From an uncultured Eubacteriales bacterium (lineage in GTDB: Bacteria > Bacillota > Clostridia > Oscillospirales > Acutalibacteraceae): a stretch of 64,000 nt of DNA. The DNA lies in the NCBI GenBank assembly GCA_934464615.1, contig CAKSKA010000007.1, forward strand, positions 1 to 64,000, read 5' to 3'. The position numbers and the translations under genes are program-made. The notes beneath the pieces are model-generated. The model did not search any database and had not been told where the DNA came from. It worked only from the letters and a program-made list of their open reading frames with translations. Shown here piece after piece: positions 23,567 to 32,673 of this stretch. Position 1 is the first letter of the stretch; the number at the start of each line of letters is the position of its first letter.

Positions 23567-23595
23567 ATTATATATCATATCGGCATTTATTGCAA
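23567..23595 (-). promoter_or_regulatory. Promoter of the nusB-tyrS operon
   Basis: On the leftward strand TTGCAA (complement of 23590-23595) and TATAAT (complement of 23567-23572) have a 17-base spacer, 32 bases before the nusB start. Confidence 0.7.
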
Positions 23596-23600
23596 GGATA

Positions 23601-23624
23601 AATGCATATTTTAATGCATATTTT
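23601..23624 (+). repeat. Tandem 12-bp repeat upstream of nusB
   Basis: AATGCATATTTT occurs twice back to back, followed by another TTGCAT-like element. It lies just upstream of the nusB -35 box. Function unknown; it could bind a regulator or be simple AT-rich drift. Confidence 0.5.
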
Positions 23625-23662
23625 GCATAAAAAATTTTTAACGCTATTTTTAACTTTTTCTA

Positions 23663-23690
23663 TTGACAAAACGTAATATTATGATATAAT
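23663..23690 (+). promoter_or_regulatory. Promoter of the tRNA-His/tRNA-Gln pair
   Basis: TTGACA (23663-23668) and TATAAT (23685-23690) with a 16-base spacer, 13 bases before tRNA-His. Consensus boxes fit a stable-RNA promoter. Confidence 0.85.
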
Positions 23691-23703
23691 AATCGTTGCA
23701 TGC

Positions 23704-23781
23704 GGTGGATGTAGCTTAGTTGGTTAAAGCGCCAGTTTGTGGCACTGGAGACCGTGGGTTCGAGTCCCATCTTCCACCCCA
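23704..23781 (+). tRNA. tRNA-His (anticodon GTG)
   Basis: The cloverleaf has anticodon stem CCAGT with loop TTGTGGC, T-loop TTCGAGT and an encoded CCA. An extra 5' G opposite the discriminator C is the tRNA-His identity element. One acceptor-stem position is a T-T mismatch. Confidence 0.93.
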
Positions 23782-23805
23782 TTTTTTTATACCTATTTAA
23801 TATTC

Positions 23806-23880
23806 TGGGGTGTCGTCAAGCGGTAAGACACAGCACTTTGACTGCTGCATTCGTGAGTTCGAATCTCGCCACCCCAGCCA
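23806..23880 (+). tRNA. tRNA-Gln (anticodon TTG)
   Basis: The acceptor TGGGGTG pairs with CACCCCA. The anticodon stem CAGCA encloses loop CTTTGAC and the T-loop is TTCGAAT, with encoded GCCA end. It is co-transcribed with tRNA-His, 24 bases downstream. Confidence 0.94.
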
Positions 23881-23916
23881 AAAACGGCAAGTATCGTTAG
23901 ATACTTGCCGTTTTTC
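23881..23916 (+). terminator. Terminator of the tRNA-His/Gln operon
   Basis: A perfect 16-bp stem (AAAAACGGCAAGTATC and its complement) around GTTA, ending in five Ts, begins at the base after the tRNA-Gln CCA. Confidence 0.9.
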
Positions 23917-23975
23917 ATTCATATTTTAAAATACGCTAATTTTAACCCGTGTAACTTTTTGCCGAAAACGGCAAT

Positions 23976-24012
23976 AAAAAATTCCCCAACCATTAATGAT
24001 TAGGGAATTTTT
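23976..24012 (-). terminator. Terminator of tRNA-Gly
   Basis: AAAAATTCCC (23976-23985) pairs with GGGAATTTTT (24003-24012), with a partly paired interior. It sits 4 bases after the tRNA-Gly 3' end on the leftward strand and ends in a T-run. Confidence 0.8.
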
Positions 24013-24016
24013 CAGT

Positions 24017-24091
24017 TGGAGCGGGTGATGGGAATCGAACCCACACGACCAGCTTGGAAGGCTGGGATTCTAGCCATTGAACTACACCCGC
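24017..24091 (-). tRNA. tRNA-Gly (anticodon TCC)
   Basis: The acceptor GCGGGTG pairs with CACCCGC. The anticodon stem CCAGC encloses loop CTTCCAA, the T-loop is TTCGATT, and TCCA is encoded. The TCC anticodon reads GGA/GGG. Confidence 0.95.
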
Positions 24092-24107
24092 ACAATCGAC
24101 GAGAATT

Positions 24108-24136
24108 ATAATATCACAACTCCCGTCAATAGTCAA
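24108..24136 (-). promoter_or_regulatory. Promoter of tRNA-Gly
   Basis: On the leftward strand TTGACT (complement of 24131-24136) and TATTAT (complement of 24108-24113) are spaced 17 bases. Confidence 0.7.
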
Positions 24137-24148
24137 GTAAAATTTAAA

Positions 24149-26431
24149 TTATTTGCAATTAATTGTAAAATCATTCTTATAATCAACCGTGATTTTCGAA
24201 ATATTCTCATCACATCTGTCAATTATTATATCTACAACCTTGTCTTCAATGTTTCGTCTTATTTGCGTACGCAGTTCCCTTGCCCCTGCTTTAGAATCAA
24301 CCGATCGGTGTGCTATTTCCGGTGCAACCGAATCGGAAAACTCAAGCTCGATACCCTTTTCCGCAATCGATTTTTTAAGTTCGTCAAGCATAAGTTTTGC
24401 AATTTTTACAAGACTTTCTTCGCTAAGCGGAGAAAATACAACTATTTCATCAATTCTGCCTAAAAACTCAGGACGCAAAAACTCACCGAGCGCTTTCATT
24501 ACTTTTTCTTTTGAAGCGTCCTCCTTTGTCTTGCCGAATCCTACAAGATTATCATTGCGGTCGCTTCCCGCATTGGAAGTCATTACAATTATAGTATTTT
24601 CAAAATTAACCGTTCTGCCCTGTGAGTCCGTAATCCTGCCGTCGTCGAATATCTGCAAAAGTATATTAAGCACGTCGGGGTGCGCTTTTTCTATTTCGTC
24701 AAGTAAAATTACAGAATAGGGTTTGCGTCTTACTTTTTCGGTAAGTTGACCTGCCTCGTCATAGCCGACGTATCCCGGAGGAGAACCTATAAGACGTGAC
24801 ACAGAATGTTTTTCCATATATTCGCTCATATCAATGCGAATCATGGTTTCGGGAGTGGAAAACAACTGCTCGGACAAAACCTTAACAAGTTCTGTCTTAC
24901 CTACGCCCGTAGGTCCGACAAATATAAAGGAAGCCGGTCTTCTGTGCGGTGTTGTTTGAACACGCGAACGCCTTACGGCAGCGGTAACCGCATCGGCGGC
25001 CGCGTCCTGACCTATAATTCTCTCCTTGATTTTTTTATTTAATTCCGACAATTTTTTAAGGTCGCTTTCGCTTACCTTTGCCGCCGGAATGCCTGTCCAT
25101 AACTCAATAACCTTTGCAACGTCGGCCTGTGTAACTTTGTTATCGGCAGCAGGCGCATAAAGTTCCTCCGCTTTTCCTTTATATTTCTCAAGTTCGGATT
25201 TTAAAAGCGCAATTTTTTCATAATCCGGATTATCGGTATCGGCCTGTGCGTTTTCAAGCTGAATGGAAATATCTTTAATTTTCTTATTTGCGCCGTACAG
25301 TTCATCTACCGCTTTATTTGCAAGACTTGCACATGCACACGCTTCGTCAAGCAAATCTATTGCCTTATCCGGCAAAAATCTATCGTTAACATAGCGCTCG
25401 GACAAACGCACGATTTTGCATACAAGTTCGTCACTTACGGTAACATTGTGGAAACCTTCATAATATCCCTTAACGCCCAAAAGAATGTTTTCTGTTTCTT
25501 CAACGGAAGGTTCTTCTATAACAATGGGTTGGAAACGGCGTTCAAGCGCAGCATCCTTTTCTATATATTTACGGTATTCTTTAAATGTTGTTGCGCCTAT
25601 AACCTGAATTTCACCGCGGGACAGTGCCGGTTTTAAAATATTAGCCGCATTCATCGTACCCTCGGAAGAATCTCCCGCGCCCACAAGGTTATGGATTTCA
25701 TCAATAAACAAAATGATATTGCCTTCGCGCTTTATTTCGTCAATAAGCCCCTTAACCCTGCTTTCAAACTGACCGCGGAACTGTGTTCCGGCGACAAGTC
25801 CCGTCAGATCAAGCAAAAGTATTTCTTTATCAAGCAATCTTGCGGGTGCGCTGCCCGACGCTATCATTAAAGCCAAACCTTCGGCAATAGCCGTTTTGCC
25901 GACTCCCGGCTCACCTATAAGACATGGGTTATTCTTTGAACGTCGTGATAAAATTTGAATAGCACGATTAAGTTCGTCCTGTCTGCCTATTATGGCGTCC
26001 AAACTGCCGCTTTTGGCTTTTTCAGTCAGGTTGGTACAGTACTGTTCCAAAAATCTGCGGCGCTTTTTCGGTTTATCTTTACCGTTTTCTTTGCCGTTAT
26101 CATCGGTTTGCTTTTCGTTATCACTCTCGGTTTTTTTGCCGAAAATATTATTTAAAAACGGAAATGCCGGTGCCGTACCTAGCGAAAACGCATTTTCGTC
26201 ATCATCGGAATCGTTTTGATCGTCAAGCGCCATTATATCCATAAACTGATCGCTCATTTGTTCAATGTCTTCGTCAGTGATATTCATTTTTTTAAGCATA
26301 TCGTCTACCGGTTTAATACCAAGTTGCTTTGCACACACAAGGCAGAGTCCCTGCGGCTCGCCTGATGCATTTGCGGGATCCGATATAAAAACCACAGCAG
26401 GCCTTTTTTTGCAATTTGAACATAATTTCAT
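24149..26431 (-). CDS. clpE: ClpE-type AAA+ chaperone of a Clp protease
   Basis: The 760-aa Hsp100 protein has an N-terminal zinc ribbon (Cys4, Cys7, Cys30, Cys33), the mark of ClpE and not found in ClpC. Two AAA+ modules follow: Walker A GEPGVGKT (173-180) with LFIDEIHNLVGAG, and a second GPTGVGKT with VILLDEIEKAHPDV. It unfolds substrates for ClpP, typically under heat or protein-damage stress. It is monocistronic or first before tRNA-Gly. A CIRCE or CtsR box was not found. Confidence 0.9.
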   Translation of the reverse strand: MKLCSNCKKRPAVVFISDPANASGEPQGLCLVCAKQLGIKPVDDMLKKMNITDEDIEQMSDQFMDIMALDDQNDSDDDENAFSLGTAPAFPFLNNIFGKKTESDNEKQTDDNGKENGKDKPKKRRRFLEQYCTNLTEKAKSGSLDAIIGRQDELNRAIQILSRRSKNNPCLIGEPGVGKTAIAEGLALMIASGSAPARLLDKEILLLDLTGLVAGTQFRGQFESRVKGLIDEIKREGNIILFIDEIHNLVGAGDSSEGTMNAANILKPALSRGEIQVIGATTFKEYRKYIEKDAALERRFQPIVIEEPSVEETENILLGVKGYYEGFHNVTVSDELVCKIVRLSERYVNDRFLPDKAIDLLDEACACASLANKAVDELYGANKKIKDISIQLENAQADTDNPDYEKIALLKSELEKYKGKAEELYAPAADNKVTQADVAKVIELWTGIPAAKVSESDLKKLSELNKKIKERIIGQDAAADAVTAAVRRSRVQTTPHRRPASFIFVGPTGVGKTELVKVLSEQLFSTPETMIRIDMSEYMEKHSVSRLIGSPPGYVGYDEAGQLTEKVRRKPYSVILLDEIEKAHPDVLNILLQIFDDGRITDSQGRTVNFENTIIVMTSNAGSDRNDNLVGFGKTKEDASKEKVMKALGEFLRPEFLGRIDEIVVFSPLSEESLVKIAKLMLDELKKSIAEKGIELEFSDSVAPEIAHRSVDSKAGARELRTQIRRNIEDKVVDIIIDRCDENISKITVDYKNDFTINCK

Positions 26432-26484
26432 TTAAATATAAACTCCTATTCCAAAGTGTTAAAACAAATAATTATTCTTTAAAC

Positions 26485-27180
26485 TTATTTAATACTTATC
26501 GGCAATATATCCACAGCTGTTTTAAATATGTGCGACGCCTCCACCGCTTCGTTTGTAAAACAGAAAAATCCACCCGTCAACGATACCGCAAGCGACACCG
26601 CAAGTACAAATACCGCGGACCAGGCAAGACCGTAAACAAGTCCCAAAATTCCGCCGAGAGTTCTGTTAAGCGTTCCGACAAGCGAGAATGAAAACAATTT
26701 ATTTAATGTCTTAGCTAAAAATCTGAACAATATCGAAAGCACTGCCAAAAGTACAATAGTTACCGTTGTTTTTAAAAAATTAACGGCAAGCGGTTTAACC
26801 GCGCGCTTGCATACATCGGCGGAAACCTCCGACGCCGTATTCCCCACAGCTTCATTTAACAGATTGTTTTTGTTAAAATTCATCTTTTCGGCATTGTTTT
26901 TTACAAACGACGGCAATGCGTCCCATATTGTTTGCGAAATATCCGCCGTACCCGACGAAACTTTATCGGAAACGGCATTTTCAATTGCTTTGCTTAAAGC
27001 AGGCTCAAGCGCTTTATCGTATATAAAATCCGCCGTAGGCGTGCTTAATGTAAAGGATAAAACAATTGCCGCAACAAATCCGACAATATTAAATACAGTA
27101 CGCACAAAACCTTTTTTTGCCGTAACAATTACAGCTGCCGCTATTATTACAACAATTATAATATCAAGTATCGCAGACAT
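26485..27180 (-). CDS. CvpA-family membrane protein
   Basis: The 231-aa protein has a CvpA N terminus (ILDIIIVVIIAAAVIVTAKKGFVRTVFNIVGFVAAIVLSF) and about four transmembrane segments with a soluble insert at residues 50-110. Family members occur near cell-envelope and cell-division genes; the molecular function is unsettled. It follows the membrane beta-propeller gene with an 11-base gap, suggesting cotranscription. Confidence 0.8.
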   Translation of the reverse strand: MSAILDIIIVVIIAAAVIVTAKKGFVRTVFNIVGFVAAIVLSFTLSTPTADFIYDKALEPALSKAIENAVSDKVSSGTADISQTIWDALPSFVKNNAEKMNFNKNNLLNEAVGNTASEVSADVCKRAVKPLAVNFLKTTVTIVLLAVLSILFRFLAKTLNKLFSFSLVGTLNRTLGGILGLVYGLAWSAVFVLAVSLAVSLTGGFFCFTNEAVEASHIFKTAVDILPISIK

Positions 27181-27191
27181 AATGCTACCTC

Positions 27192-28523
27192 CTAAAATAC
27201 TATTTTTTGAATTTTGTTATCTGTTACAAGCGCCGCACGCAAATTACTAAGCGGCGCAAGTCTTTCAACGCCGAAGTCACATTCAGCCTGATTCAGCAAT
27301 TCACCGGCAGAATTATAAAGGTAAACAGTCCTGCCACTTAAAATATACACATATTTTCCGCGAATTGCAATATCGGATATTTCTCCGTCAAATTCTATTA
27401 TATGTTTTTGCGTGCCGTTTTTGGCATAAATGTATACGGAATTATCGCTTAAATTCGCATTTCTGCAAGTTGCAATAACAGAATATGAACTGTCGCCTCT
27501 TGCAAAAATTACGTTTTTTTCATAAGTTTGGTTTGATTGTAATAATTTACCCCACGAAATATAAGCCGACTCATTATTAAATATTACCCAAAAACCGTTT
27601 CTTCCGTATGAACGCAGGGATAAAATCAATTTATCGTTGTATTCAAATGTTTTAAGCGGATCCGCTGAAGAATACCGCAATATATATATCTTTGAAAAAT
27701 AAACTCCGTCCTTTGCATTAAAGACCGACACCGCAATTGTTTTTCCGTCTGCCGACAAAACAACATCGTTAATTATGTAATCGGAACAAAACCACTGATA
27801 TACAACATCATTCTTAGCATTGTATACCGTAACTTCGGATGAATAACTGTCCGACTGAGTTGCTATTGCATAATATCCGCTGTCGGATATATCCGCGCAC
27901 AGTATATCGCTGTCCGTTTTTCCGCTTATAAGATTTTTATACAGTGTGCAAATCATAAACTCCGTACTGCCCTGACTGTAGAGCATAAAACGCGAACTTG
28001 ACTTTTTAAGTATCGGTATTTCATAACCGTGTCTGTAAGAAAAGATATTCTTGCCGTTGGCGTTGTATCCTTCAACATTTGTAGAAGAAGCAACAATATA
28101 ATAATTACCCGCTGTCTGCACATCGGTAACGGTGCCGCCGCTTAATGACGCAGGGTAACCGCTTCCGCTGCCTATAAGCGATTTGGCGTTAAGTAAATAT
28201 TCCGCAATACCTGTCGGCAAAATTATCGACATTACAATTACAGCAATTACCAAAAGTGCCGCAATTCCCAATGCGGTTAAACGTCTTATATTTTTTTTGT
28301 TTTTATTACCGCGTATAACTTTAATGTTATTGCGTTTTCCGTCCTCGGTAATTTCTATTTGTTTTGATTTTGCCTGCTTTTCAATTTTCTCATTACTTTT
28401 AACATCTTTTTCGGCCCGTGCTTTACGCGCAGGCTGAGGTTTCATGGGAATTTCCTGTACGGTAACCGTGTTCCTTGCGCTGCGCTTTTTGCCTTTTACA
28501 GTCCTTTTTTTGTATTCAGCCAA
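27192..28523 (-). CDS. Membrane-anchored beta-propeller-like protein (DUF5711-like)
   Basis: The 443-aa protein has a highly basic cytoplasmic N terminus (residues 1-80, many Lys/Arg). One transmembrane helix follows (about 83-105), then an extracytoplasmic region with repeated beta-strand motifs (YYIVASSTNVEGYNANGKNIFSY, YYAIATQSDSYSSEVTVYNAKND, VYIYAKNGTQ, VYLYNSAGELL) like a WD40/PQQ propeller. I associate it with DUF5711 of Clostridia from memory. Function is unknown. It likely begins at TTG and overlaps truA by 8 bases. Confidence 0.7.
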   Translation of the reverse strand: MAEYKKRTVKGKKRSARNTVTVQEIPMKPQPARKARAEKDVKSNEKIEKQAKSKQIEITEDGKRNNIKVIRGNKNKKNIRRLTALGIAALLVIAVIVMSIILPTGIAEYLLNAKSLIGSGSGYPASLSGGTVTDVQTAGNYYIVASSTNVEGYNANGKNIFSYRHGYEIPILKKSSSRFMLYSQGSTEFMICTLYKNLISGKTDSDILCADISDSGYYAIATQSDSYSSEVTVYNAKNDVVYQWFCSDYIINDVVLSADGKTIAVSVFNAKDGVYFSKIYILRYSSADPLKTFEYNDKLILSLRSYGRNGFWVIFNNESAYISWGKLLQSNQTYEKNVIFARGDSSYSVIATCRNANLSDNSVYIYAKNGTQKHIIEFDGEISDIAIRGKYVYILSGRTVYLYNSAGELLNQAECDFGVERLAPLSNLRAALVTDNKIQKIVF

Positions 28524-29292
28524 GCAAATTACCGTCCTTTCCGTTAATATCCGAAATATTGTAAAAAACTTTATTTAAAAACAGTCCGTGCGGTGGCAGT
28601 GTTTCACCCGCAGCGTTTCTGTCTTTTGAATTTATAATGTAATCAAAATCCTTATTTGCATATTTGCCAAGCGATGCTTCAAGCGCAGTACCTGCAATTA
28701 TGCGTACCATATTATATAAAAAACCGTCTGCGGATATACTTAATGTCACAAAATCACCGCAACGCACGGCATTACATTCAAAAACCGTTCTCACAGTATC
28801 TTTAACCGTGCGGTGTATACTGGAAAATCCGACAAAATCATGTTGTCCGACAATTCTGCCGCAAAATTCATTCATCAAATCCACGTCAATTTTCTGTTTG
28901 GCGCGGTATACATACCGTCGGTCAAATGGACTTAAAACTTTCCCGTCAAAAAAATTATAGATATAGTTTTTGCCGATTGCGGAATACCTCGCATGAAAAT
29001 CACCTGCGACTTTTTTACAGGAATACACTGCAATATCACCCGGCAGCAAGGCATTTAAACCGTAAACAAATGCCCTCTCCGGCAAATCGGCATCGCAGTC
29101 GAAATGGCAAAAGAACTGTTTTGCATGAACTCCCGCGTCCGTTCGGCTGCAGCCGGTAACATTTGTTCTTTCTTTTGTTATTTGTGATATTTTTTCGCAC
29201 ATTACCTGTTGTACGGTAACCGAATTCGGCTGAACCTGCCAACCGTGGTAAGCTGTACCGTCAAAAGCTATTTCAAGTAAATATCTGCTCAT
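28516..29292 (-). CDS. truA: tRNA pseudouridine(38-40) synthase
   Basis: The 258-aa enzyme has catalytic Asp in GCSRTDAGVHA, the N-terminal FDGTAYHGWQVQPNSVTVQ motif and C-terminal FLYNMVRIIAGTALE. It follows ecfT directly (start immediately after the ecfT stop), the gene order of Firmicutes ecfA-ecfA'-ecfT-truA. Confidence 0.95.
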   Translation of the reverse strand: MSRYLLEIAFDGTAYHGWQVQPNSVTVQQVMCEKISQITKERTNVTGCSRTDAGVHAKQFFCHFDCDADLPERAFVYGLNALLPGDIAVYSCKKVAGDFHARYSAIGKNYIYNFFDGKVLSPFDRRYVYRAKQKIDVDLMNEFCGRIVGQHDFVGFSSIHRTVKDTVRTVFECNAVRCGDFVTLSISADGFLYNMVRIIAGTALEASLGKYANKDFDYIINSKDRNAAGETLPPHGLFLNKVFYNISDINGKDGNLLG

Positions 29293-30099
29293 TTAATACC
29301 TCTTAAGCAAAACAATTCCGACACACCATAAAACGGTTAAAACAGTTGAAACAATATCGCGCGACGCTATTTTTAACTGCTTCATTCTCTGCCTGCCCTT
29401 ACCGCCGTTATAGCAGCGGCTCTCCATCGCCTCCGCAAGATCGTAAGCGCGTCGCACGGCGGAAATAAGCAGCGGAATAAGTATCGGTATTACCGATTTA
29501 ATTCTGTTTATTATGCTTCCGCTTTCAAAATCGGCACCACGCGCTTTTTGGGCATTAATTATTTTTTCGGTTTCGTCGACGAGCGTGGGTATAAATCTGA
29601 GCGCGATCGTCATCATCATTGCAAGCGAATGTACCGCTGTACCGAGTCCTATAAATTTAAGCGGCGAAAACAATCTTTCAAGCGCGTCGGTCAGGTCATT
29701 CGGCGTAGTGGTGTAAGTAAGCACGGAACTTATAAGTATAAGCAGAATTACCCTTGCCGACATAAATACGGAACGCGCAAGACCTGTTTCGGTAATGCGT
29801 ATTTTCCATACCTGCACCAAAACATTGCCGTCACCGGTATAAAACAAATTAATTATAAAAGTAAATATTAAAATCGGCAAAATGGCTTTAATATTTTTAA
29901 AATATACGCTTACGGGAATATGAGTTAATATAAGCACGCAAACAACGCCTGCAAGCACAAGCAATAAAGAGATAAATCCCTTTGCAATAAAAATAAATAT
30001 AAGTATTAACAGCAACAGTATCAGTTTAATTCTCGGATCAAGCCGATGGATTACCGAATCGCAAGGATAAAACTGACCGAACGTGAGATCCTTTATCAT
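29293..30099 (-). CDS. ecfT: ECF transporter transmembrane subunit EcfT
   Basis: About 268 aa from ATG 30099, chosen because it overlaps the ecfA2 stop as ATGA and has AAAGGAG 9 bases upstream; a TTG 6 bases earlier is too close to that site. It has about five transmembrane helices and the coupling motifs ARGA (NAQKARGADF) and AMESRCYNGGKGR, which bind the two ATPases. It takes vitamins through interchangeable S components encoded elsewhere. Confidence 0.92.
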   Translation of the reverse strand: MIKDLTFGQFYPCDSVIHRLDPRIKLILLLLILIFIFIAKGFISLLLVLAGVVCVLILTHIPVSVYFKNIKAILPILIFTFIINLFYTGDGNVLVQVWKIRITETGLARSVFMSARVILLILISSVLTYTTTPNDLTDALERLFSPLKFIGLGTAVHSLAMMMTIALRFIPTLVDETEKIINAQKARGADFESGSIINRIKSVIPILIPLLISAVRRAYDLAEAMESRCYNGGKGRQRMKQLKIASRDIVSTVLTVLWCVGIVLLKRY

Positions 30100-30950
30100 T
30101 TGCAATTTCTCCTTTCAAGAAGAAATTGTACCGCTTCGTCAACGGTTATAATATCCCTCGGAAAATTATAACCCAACTTATCGAGCGAACAGAACACCTG
30201 CGTTATAACCGGCACCGTAAGCCCGATTTTTTCAAGTTCATCACGCCTTGCAAAAACCTTTTTCGGCGTATCAAACATAATTACTTTTCCGTGCGATAAA
30301 ACAAGAAGTTTATCAGCCAGCAAGGCCATATCTTCCATTGAGTGTGATACTATCAACACCGTAGCGTCGTTATCCCTGCGGTAATCTTTAATAATACGCA
30401 TAACGGTGTTTTTACCTCTCGGATCAAGTCCTGCCGTGGGTTCATCAAAAACAATTACCTGCGGACGCATGGCAAGCACACCCGCAATAGCAACCCTGCG
30501 CTTTTCTCCGCCCGATAAATCAAACGGCGAACGGTCCATATATTCGTCGGGCAGTTCAACACGTTTTGCCGCCTCATAAACGGCGGTTTTTAATTTTTCG
30601 CCTTCAAGTCCCATATTTTTAGGTCCGAAAGCAATATCGGCAAACACGGTTTCATCAAACAACTGATATTCCGGATACTGAAATACAAGTCCTATTTTTG
30701 AGCGAATTGCTTTTATATTTTTCGGTGCTTTCCATATATCCTCACCGTCAAATAAAATCCTGCCGGAAGTGGGTTTTAAAAGTCCGTTTAAATGCTGAAC
30801 AAGTGTCGATTTGCCGGAGCCTGTATGACCTATAATGCCTATAATTTCGCCTTTTTCGGCGCAAAACGAAACATCCGTTATTGCGTCTTTGCAAAACGGC
30901 GTGTTCTGATTATAGGAATGTGTCAAATTTTCAACCTGTAAAACCGGCAA
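30096..30950 (-). CDS. ecfA2: ECF transporter ATPase EcfA2
   Basis: The 284-aa ABC ATPase has Walker A GHTGSGKS, signature LSGGEKRR, Walker B VIVFDEPTAGLD, and the C-terminal extension typical of ECF ATPases. It pairs with EcfA1 as a heterodimer under EcfT and overlaps ecfT by 4 bases. Confidence 0.94.
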   Translation of the reverse strand: MPVLQVENLTHSYNQNTPFCKDAITDVSFCAEKGEIIGIIGHTGSGKSTLVQHLNGLLKPTSGRILFDGEDIWKAPKNIKAIRSKIGLVFQYPEYQLFDETVFADIAFGPKNMGLEGEKLKTAVYEAAKRVELPDEYMDRSPFDLSGGEKRRVAIAGVLAMRPQVIVFDEPTAGLDPRGKNTVMRIIKDYRRDNDATVLIVSHSMEDMALLADKLLVLSHGKVIMFDTPKKVFARRDELEKIGLTVPVITQVFCSLDKLGYNFPRDIITVDEAVQFLLERRNCK

Positions 30951-30967
30951 AGTTATTCCTCCGTAAA

Positions 30968-31804
30968 CTATAATATATTGGCTACTGCCTTTGCAGTGGC
31001 TTCAACCGAAATTATATCGGTTCGGACGGGTATCCCGTTTTGCCTTAGCTTATACAACAATTCGGTTGTCTGCGGAACGTCAAGTCCGTTAAGTTTAAGC
31101 AAATTTAAATCCGAAAATATTTCCTTCGGTGTACCGTCTGCCGAAATTTTGCCGTCGTTCATAACAATTACTCTGTCGGCTTTTTCGGCTTCACCCATAA
31201 AATGTGTAATAAGTATAATTGTAATACCGCGCTTTCGGTTCAGTTCATACACGGTATCCAAAACTTCGCGTCTGCCTTTCGGATCAAGCATGGATGTCGC
31301 TTCATCCAAAACAATGCAATCAGGCTCCATAGCCAAAATTCCCGCAATGGCAACACGTTGTTTTTGTCCGCCGGACAAATTACCGGGGGATGATTTTTTG
31401 TATTCCGACATACCTACCGTTTCAAGCGCATCGTCTACTCTGCGGCGTATTTCGGCAGGGTTTACCCCTAGGTTTTCCGGTCCGAAAGCAACGTCCTCCT
31501 CCACAACCGAGGCGACTAACTGGTTATCGGGATTTTGAAAAACAAGTCCCACCGACTTCTTAACATCAAATTCTCTTTTTTCGTCTCGCGTATCAATTCC
31601 GTTTACAAAAACAGTTCCGCTTTCGGGTTTATAAAGTCCGTTCAACAATTTAGCCAACGTAGACTTACCCGAACCGTTATGCCCTAAAATAACATTAAAA
31701 CTTCCGCGTTTAAAATTTACATTTAAATTGTTTATAACGGATTTTTTTCCGTCATCGGAATCAAAACCGAATGACACATCGCAAACTCTGATTATATCGT
31801 CCAT
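30968..31804 (-). CDS. ecfA1: ECF transporter ATPase EcfA1
   Basis: The 278-aa ABC ATPase has Walker A GHNGSGKS, Q-loop VFQNPDNQLVASVVEEDVAFG, signature LSGGQKQR and Walker B CIVLDEATSMLD. It is the first of the three ECF genes here and begins immediately after the methyltransferase gene's stop codon. Confidence 0.94.
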   Translation of the reverse strand: MDDIIRVCDVSFGFDSDDGKKSVINNLNVNFKRGSFNVILGHNGSGKSTLAKLLNGLYKPESGTVFVNGIDTRDEKREFDVKKSVGLVFQNPDNQLVASVVEEDVAFGPENLGVNPAEIRRRVDDALETVGMSEYKKSSPGNLSGGQKQRVAIAGILAMEPDCIVLDEATSMLDPKGRREVLDTVYELNRKRGITIILITHFMGEAEKADRVIVMNDGKISADGTPKEIFSDLNLLKLNGLDVPQTTELLYKLRQNGIPVRTDIISVEATAKAVANIL

Positions 31805-32671
31805 TTATTTTCCTATCCACACCGTTGTATTTCCGCAAGGCAGCACCAAAGGTTTTTCGGCAATTTCCAAACCGATTTCATCGGTAAATATCTCGCCGTT
31901 TCTGTCACCCGCAATGTAAAGTTGAGTTAAATAATTAAGTATTGTGGGTGATAAACCGGTTGTATATGAATTTAAAAAGAAAAACAGCGGATTATCGCTC
32001 AGCAGTTTTCCGGTTTCGCTTAAAAGCTCGGAAATTTGATTTTCGATTTTCCAAATTTCCCCATTAGGTCCCCTGCCGTATGACGGCGGATCCATTATCA
32101 CGGCGTCGTATTTGTTTCCTCTGCGTATTTCGCGCTTAACAAATTTAAGGCAGTCGTCCACAAGCCAGCGTACGTTTTTATCAGCCACGCCCGATGCCGC
32201 CGCATTTTCCTTTGCCCACTGTACCATACCTTTAGACGCGTCCACATGCGTTACCGAAGCGCCTGCCTTTAAACAGGCAACCGTTGCACCGCCTGTATAG
32301 GCAAACATATTAAGGACTTTAATCGGGCGGTTTGCTTTGCTTATAAGCTGCATAGCCAAATCCCAATTTACCGCCTGTTCGGGAAAAAGTCCCGTATGTT
32401 TAAACCCCATGGGCTTTAAACGGAATTTTAAATCCTTATAGCCTATTTCCCAAACATCGGGTACATTTTTAAGCACTTCCCAATAACCGCCGCCCGAATT
32501 TGAGCGGTGGTATATTGCATCGGCATTGTACCACCGTTTATCATTTTTCGGCAAATCCCACATTACCGTCGGATCGGGACGGATTAAAATAATATTTCCC
32601 CAGCGTTCAAGACGTTCGCCGGCAGAAGCGTCTATAAGTTCATAATCATTAAAATCTTTAACAAACCGCAT
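31805..32671 (-). CDS. Class I SAM-dependent methyltransferase, RlmI/RlmK-like
   Basis: The 288-aa protein has a SAM-binding motif VLNMFAYTGGATVACLKAGASVTHVDASKGMVQWAKENA, a second acidic strand (DDCLKFVKREI) and the catalytic-region motif DAVIMDPPSYGRG, close to the rRNA cytosine/guanine methyltransferase group. It lacks an obvious PUA domain, unlike RlmI (about 396 aa). Substrate is probably rRNA, but that is inferred. It is 2 bases after glmM. Confidence 0.8.
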   Translation of the reverse strand: MRFVKDFNDYELIDASAGERLERWGNIILIRPDPTVMWDLPKNDKRWYNADAIYHRSNSGGGYWEVLKNVPDVWEIGYKDLKFRLKPMGFKHTGLFPEQAVNWDLAMQLISKANRPIKVLNMFAYTGGATVACLKAGASVTHVDASKGMVQWAKENAAASGVADKNVRWLVDDCLKFVKREIRRGNKYDAVIMDPPSYGRGPNGEIWKIENQISELLSETGKLLSDNPLFFFLNSYTTGLSPTILNYLTQLYIAGDRNGEIFTDEIGLEIAEKPLVLPCGNTTVWIGK

Positions 32672-32673
32672 AG

